Shown here in pieces: positions 61,132-64,000 of a DNA stretch of 64,000 bases; the stretch's first letter is position 1; each line of letters starts with the position of its first letter. Origin of the DNA: Novosphingobium sp. GTDB taxonomy: Bacteria > Pseudomonadota > Alphaproteobacteria > Sphingomonadales > Sphingomonadaceae. A program made the translations under genes and the position numbers. The notes under the pieces are model-generated. The model made no database searches and was not told the DNA's origin. It saw only the letters and a program-made list of their open reading frames with translations. The stretch covers positions 186,001-250,000 of the forward strand of contig JAGIAR010000001.1 of NCBI GenBank assembly GCA_017744735.1, read 5' to 3'.

Positions 61132-62445
61132 TCACCGGGCCTTATGCTGCCGGAAGTAGAGCAGGATCGCGAGCGTCAGCACGGCGAGGCACAGAATCGT
61201 CGTGAACACCCCCCCGGCCCCCGCTCGGTCCAGCAGGATTACGCCGATGAAAGCGCTCACGATCCCTCCAACCCGCCCCACCGCATCGGCAAGACCGATG
61301 CCGGTGGCCCTCATGGCGGTCGGGTAGATCTCGGCGGACAGCGTGTAGAGCGTGGTGACGACTCCGGCGACCCCGACGCCCGCCGCCGGAAGCAGCAGTA
61401 GCACCAGCCAGCCCATCGATGCGTCGATCCTGAGGAAGGTCAGTGCCGCGATCGCAGCGACCGCACCCAGCGCGAAGACGCAGGCGGTGGTGCGCGCTCC
61501 GACAAGGGTCATGCACCAGCCAGCGACCAGCGTCCCGGCCATGCTCCCCAAGGTCCAGTAGAACAGCGTGCGGCTGGCGAAGCCGACGTCGAAGCCGATC
61601 GAGGAGAACACCACCGGCGTCCAGTTGAGTACGATCGACCCGAGCACGTACATCACGAAGAACAGCAGCCACAGGAACAGCGAATCTACCAGCCGTTCGC
61701 GCAGCAGGGTGCCGACCTGCCCGCGCGCGGGCTTCCCCGGATCGACCGCGGCTGCGGGCTCGTCATGCGTCAGGCCGAGCCGTGCGAGAATCCTGCCATG
61801 CGCCTCCGCCCGCTGGGGGAAACGGGCGAGATATTTGGGCGATTCCGGGACCAGGAGAGCAAGCGCGAGGACCAGCGGGATGCAGGCGAGACCGCCGATC
61901 GCAAATATAGGCTGCCAGCCGTATCGGGGTGCGACATAGCCGGCGAGCAGCGAGCAGAGATTGAGACCCAGCGGCGTGACCAGCATGGTCAGGCTGACCA
62001 TCAGCCCCTTGCGGTGATCGGGAGAAAGCTCGGTCGCCAGCGCGATGCCCGAAGAGAAATAGCCGCCCAGCCCCAGCCCGATCGCGAACATCAGCGGATA
62101 GAGCTCGGCCGGCGCACGAGCGAAGGCGGTCAGCAGCATCGCTCCGCCCTGGAGCACGGTGCAGCAGATGATCGGCAGCTTGCGTCCCTTCGCATCCGCC
62201 AGGAACCCGCCGAGAACGCTGCCGAGCGCCGTGCCGACCGAGATCAGCGCAAGCGGAAGAGCGAGGGCGTTGGCGGGGATGGCCCAAGCCGCGAGAACTG
62301 CGGGCGCAACCACCGGCAATGCCTGGAGGCAGTAGCCGCTGTAGAGAAACAGCAACAGCAACGCGACGCAGGCCCGGAACCAGTAGCCCCGGGCGGATGG
62401 GTTCGCGCGGATTGCCGCCGTGGCGGCATTGTCGACCTCGGCCAT
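61132..62445 (-). CDS. MFS transporter, aromatic acid:H+ symporter-like, with substituted DGYD motif
   Basis: A 437-residue inner-membrane carrier with 12 predicted helices. The loop motif GGFLADAKGRK and the overall layout fit the AAHS branch (PcaK-like), which takes up 4-hydroxybenzoate and related acids. In that branch helix 1 carries DGxD, whose aspartates are needed for transport in PcaK; here the place reads YSGYCLQALP, with Ser and Cys instead. Either the substrate is different or the mechanism has changed. The start has GGGGAGGG upstream. It lies 106 bases downstream of a TonB-dependent receptor on the same strand, separated by a terminator-like hairpin. Confidence 0.87.
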   Translation of the reverse strand: MAEVDNAATAAIRANPSARGYWFRACVALLLLFLYSGYCLQALPVVAPAVLAAWAIPANALALPLALISVGTALGSVLGGFLADAKGRKLPIICCTVLQGGAMLLTAFARAPAELYPLMFAIGLGLGGYFSSGIALATELSPDHRKGLMVSLTMLVTPLGLNLCSLLAGYVAPRYGWQPIFAIGGLACIPLVLALALLVPESPKYLARFPQRAEAHGRILARLGLTHDEPAAAVDPGKPARGQVGTLLRERLVDSLFLWLLFFVMYVLGSIVLNWTPVVFSSIGFDVGFASRTLFYWTLGSMAGTLVAGWCMTLVGARTTACVFALGAVAAIAALTFLRIDASMGWLVLLLLPAAGVGVAGVVTTLYTLSAEIYPTAMRATGIGLADAVGRVGGIVSAFIGVILLDRAGAGGVFTTILCLAVLTLAILLYFRQHKAR

Positions 62446-62484
62446 CGGCCCTCCCCGAAATTCGGCCGCCTGTCGTGACGGCCT

Positions 62485-62529
62485 GAAAGAGAAAGCGGCG
62501 CCGGGGACGGAGTGGGTCACCCGGCGCCG
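62485..62529 (-). terminator. Probable terminator of the TonB-receptor gene
   Basis: On the minus strand CGGCGCCGGG pairs with CCCGGCGCCG (62496-62505 with 62520-62529), followed by CTTTCTCTTTC. It starts 22 bases after the receptor stop and precedes the MFS gene, so the MFS gene would depend on read-through or its own promoter. Confidence 0.65.
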
Positions 62530-62550
62530 AGGTGCGGAGGGAGACCTCCG

Positions 62551-64000
62551 TCAGAACGCCTTGCGGACCACGAGCGAGAATTCGCGTGGCGCGCCGGGGA
62601 AGCTTTCGATCAGGCCGCTGGTGCCGGTGAGATCGAAGTTGTTGAGGAAGTAGTACTTGTTGAACAAATTATCGACGTGGAGCGCCACGGTCAGGTCGCG
62701 CTTCTCGTTCGCCCAGGTCAGCGAACCGCTGGCCACCGTGTAGCCGTCGATCCGGTTGGTCGGAGCATTGGCCGCGTTGGTGTAGATATGGCTCTGGTAC
62801 GAGACGTCGATCCGCGGGGTCAGCGTGCTGTTGCCCAGCCCGATCTCGTATTGCGCGCCGACCGACCATTTCCATGCGGGTGCGAAAGGCGGAACGATAT
62901 CGGGCGCAAGGAAGGTCGCCGGGTTGATGTAGTCGAACTTGAAGTCGAGATAGCTGAGTGAGGAATTGAACTGCAGCCCATCTACCGGCTCGCCCGAGAA
63001 TTCGGCTTCGAAGCCCTTCATCGTGGCATTGCCGGCGTTCACGATCAGGCTGCCGAAGGCCACCCCGTATTCCGAGACGTCGAGCCGGGTCAGCTGGACG
63101 CCCGAATATTTGTCGTAGAAGCCGGTCAGGTTGAAGCGCAGGCGGTTGTCGAAGAAGTCGCTCTTGAGGCCGACTTCGTAATTCTTGAGCTTTTCCGGGC
63201 CGAACGGCAGCACTAGCGCCGCCGCTGCCGGGAACGGGTTGATACCGCCGCCCTTGAAGCCGGTCGCGAAGGTTGCATAGGTCAGCAGGTGGTCGGACCA
63301 GCGGTAATCGAGGCTGGCGCGGTAATCGACCACCGAGTCGGTCGCCGGCGGGCTCGTACCCTCGATCGCCGGATCGTTGACCGTGCCGTCCATGTTGAAG
63401 TGATGGAAGGTGTAGGTCTTCCGCTCATGGGTATAGCGGATGCCGGCGGTCAGGGTCAGCTTGTCGGTGAGCTTGGCGATCGCGGTAGCGAAAGCGGCCG
63501 CGCTGGTGGCACGGACATCGTCCTTGCCGTAATACTGCAGGAAATAGGGGCGGATATCGAAGAACGAATAATAGAAGGTATCCTGCCACGAGTAGAATCC
63601 GCCCAGGGTAATCTGAACCTTGTCCAGATCCGCGTTCAGCCGCCCTTCCTGGCTGAAGAACTTGTGGTTGAGCGAGGTCGCTTCGTAGGACAGGCGCGCG
63701 GGCGACTGGTCGTCGTCCACCGCGAACGAGGTATCGTATTCGCGATAGGCCGTGATCGAGGTCAGCGTCACCTCGTCGTTGAAGTGGTAGTTCGCTTTGC
63801 CGGAAATACTCCAGCCTTCATAATAGGTCCGCGGATCGATCGAATCCGCGATCGCCGGATAGCCGTCACGCCCGGCGCCTTGCGAATAGGTCGCGTAGTT
63901 GCAGTACTTGCCGCAAACGAAACGGGAATCGAACGGCACGCCGGGAACCGGGTTGGTCTCGGGATTGTCGTAATCGGCATAGGTTACCACCCCGCCGGGG
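62551..64000 (-). CDS. TonB-dependent receptor, C-terminal part (cut by the window edge)
   Basis: About 483 codons of the barrel are visible; the signal peptide, the plug and part of the barrel lie beyond the right edge. Barrel strands such as LTLTAGIRYTHERKTYTF, LLTYATFATGFKGGGINPF and NYEVGLKSDFFDNRLRFN are typical of the IroN/FyuA-like sphingomonad receptors, and the gene ends with EFSLVVRKAF. It precedes the MFS carrier at 61132. The substrate cannot be assigned without the plug. Confidence 0.92.
   Translation of the reverse strand, partial: PGGVVTYADYDNPETNPVPGVPFDSRFVCGKYCNYATYSQGAGRDGYPAIADSIDPRTYYEGWSISGKANYHFNDEVTLTSITAYREYDTSFAVDDDQSPARLSYEATSLNHKFFSQEGRLNADLDKVQITLGGFYSWQDTFYYSFFDIRPYFLQYYGKDDVRATSAAAFATAIAKLTDKLTLTAGIRYTHERKTYTFHHFNMDGTVNDPAIEGTSPPATDSVVDYRASLDYRWSDHLLTYATFATGFKGGGINPFPAAAALVLPFGPEKLKNYEVGLKSDFFDNRLRFNLTGFYDKYSGVQLTRLDVSEYGVAFGSLIVNAGNATMKGFEAEFSGEPVDGLQFNSSLSYLDFKFDYINPATFLAPDIVPPFAPAWKWSVGAQYEIGLGNSTLTPRIDVSYQSHIYTNAANAPTNRIDGYTVASGSLTWANEKRDLTVALHVDNLFNKYYFLNNFDLTGTSGLIESFPGAPREFSLVVRKAF

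Overview
The window looks like a chromosomal stretch of a high-GC alphaproteobacterium, most likely a sphingomonad (Sphingomonadales). This is inferred from gene content: three TonB-dependent receptors (one cut by the edge), secreted tannase/feruloyl-esterase paralogues, PQQ quinohaemoproteins, a Caulobacter-type Flp (cpa/tad) pilus locus, GTG starts and many ATGA/GTGA/TGATG stop-start overlaps. No rRNA, tRNA or CRISPR was seen.

Layout. 1-3.5 kb: a TIR-domain protein (cut by the left edge), a PP2C phosphatase and, divergently, a membrane Ser/Thr kinase. 3.5-13.1 kb: two divergent operons of exported proteins, built around two paralogous PQQ-cytochrome c alcohol dehydrogenases, an SMP-30-like lipoprotein, three SnoaL-like paralogues and a 595-residue protein with an internal duplication; this is the most unusual locus. 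13.1-13.95 kb: a RAYT (REP-associated tyrosine transposase) surrounded by its REP sequences, with a further REP pair at 18.8 kb. 13.9-16.1 kb: a PiT phosphate transporter translationally coupled to a Nudix-DUF47 fusion. 16.2-25 kb: a nitrobindin-like protein and a polyphenol-ester locus (receptor, two tannase-family esterases, MFS carrier) with a LacI-operator-like palindrome upstream. 25.5-28.7 kb: an orphan ParB and a collagen-like lipoprotein. 28.8-33.1 kb: a degenerate EAL protein, a single-domain response regulator, a soluble histidine kinase and a convergent membrane kinase-like protein.

33.6-44.6 kb: a Flp pilus operon (cpaB, cpaC, cpaE, cpaF, tadB, tadC, tadD, tadG, flp, tadE) followed by a response regulator with a possible winged-helix output. 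No prepilin peptidase gene is visible. 44.6-46.9 kb: a TpsB transporter coupled to a 2-oxoglutarate oxygenase, without a TpsA partner. 47.2-52.4 kb: a LysR regulator divergent from a tripartite efflux operon (EmrA-like, EmrB-like, NodT-like). 52.5-60.9 kb: an iron island with tonB, a catecholate-type siderophore receptor and a PiuC-type oxygenase, and on the other strand PepSY, DUF2271, DUF4198, ApbE and flavodoxin-reductase genes, with Fur-like sites at the promoters. 61.1-64 kb: an MFS carrier with a substituted aromatic-acid motif, and the C-terminal part of another TonB receptor.

How the genes may work together (inference). Receptors bring iron chelates and plant- or lignin-type aromatics into the periplasm, where esterases, PQQ dehydrogenases and SnoaL-like proteins could act on them before MFS carriers take products into the cytoplasm. 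The iron island pairs siderophore uptake with a likely flavin-dependent reductive step. The pilus and the signalling genes suggest regulated surface attachment.
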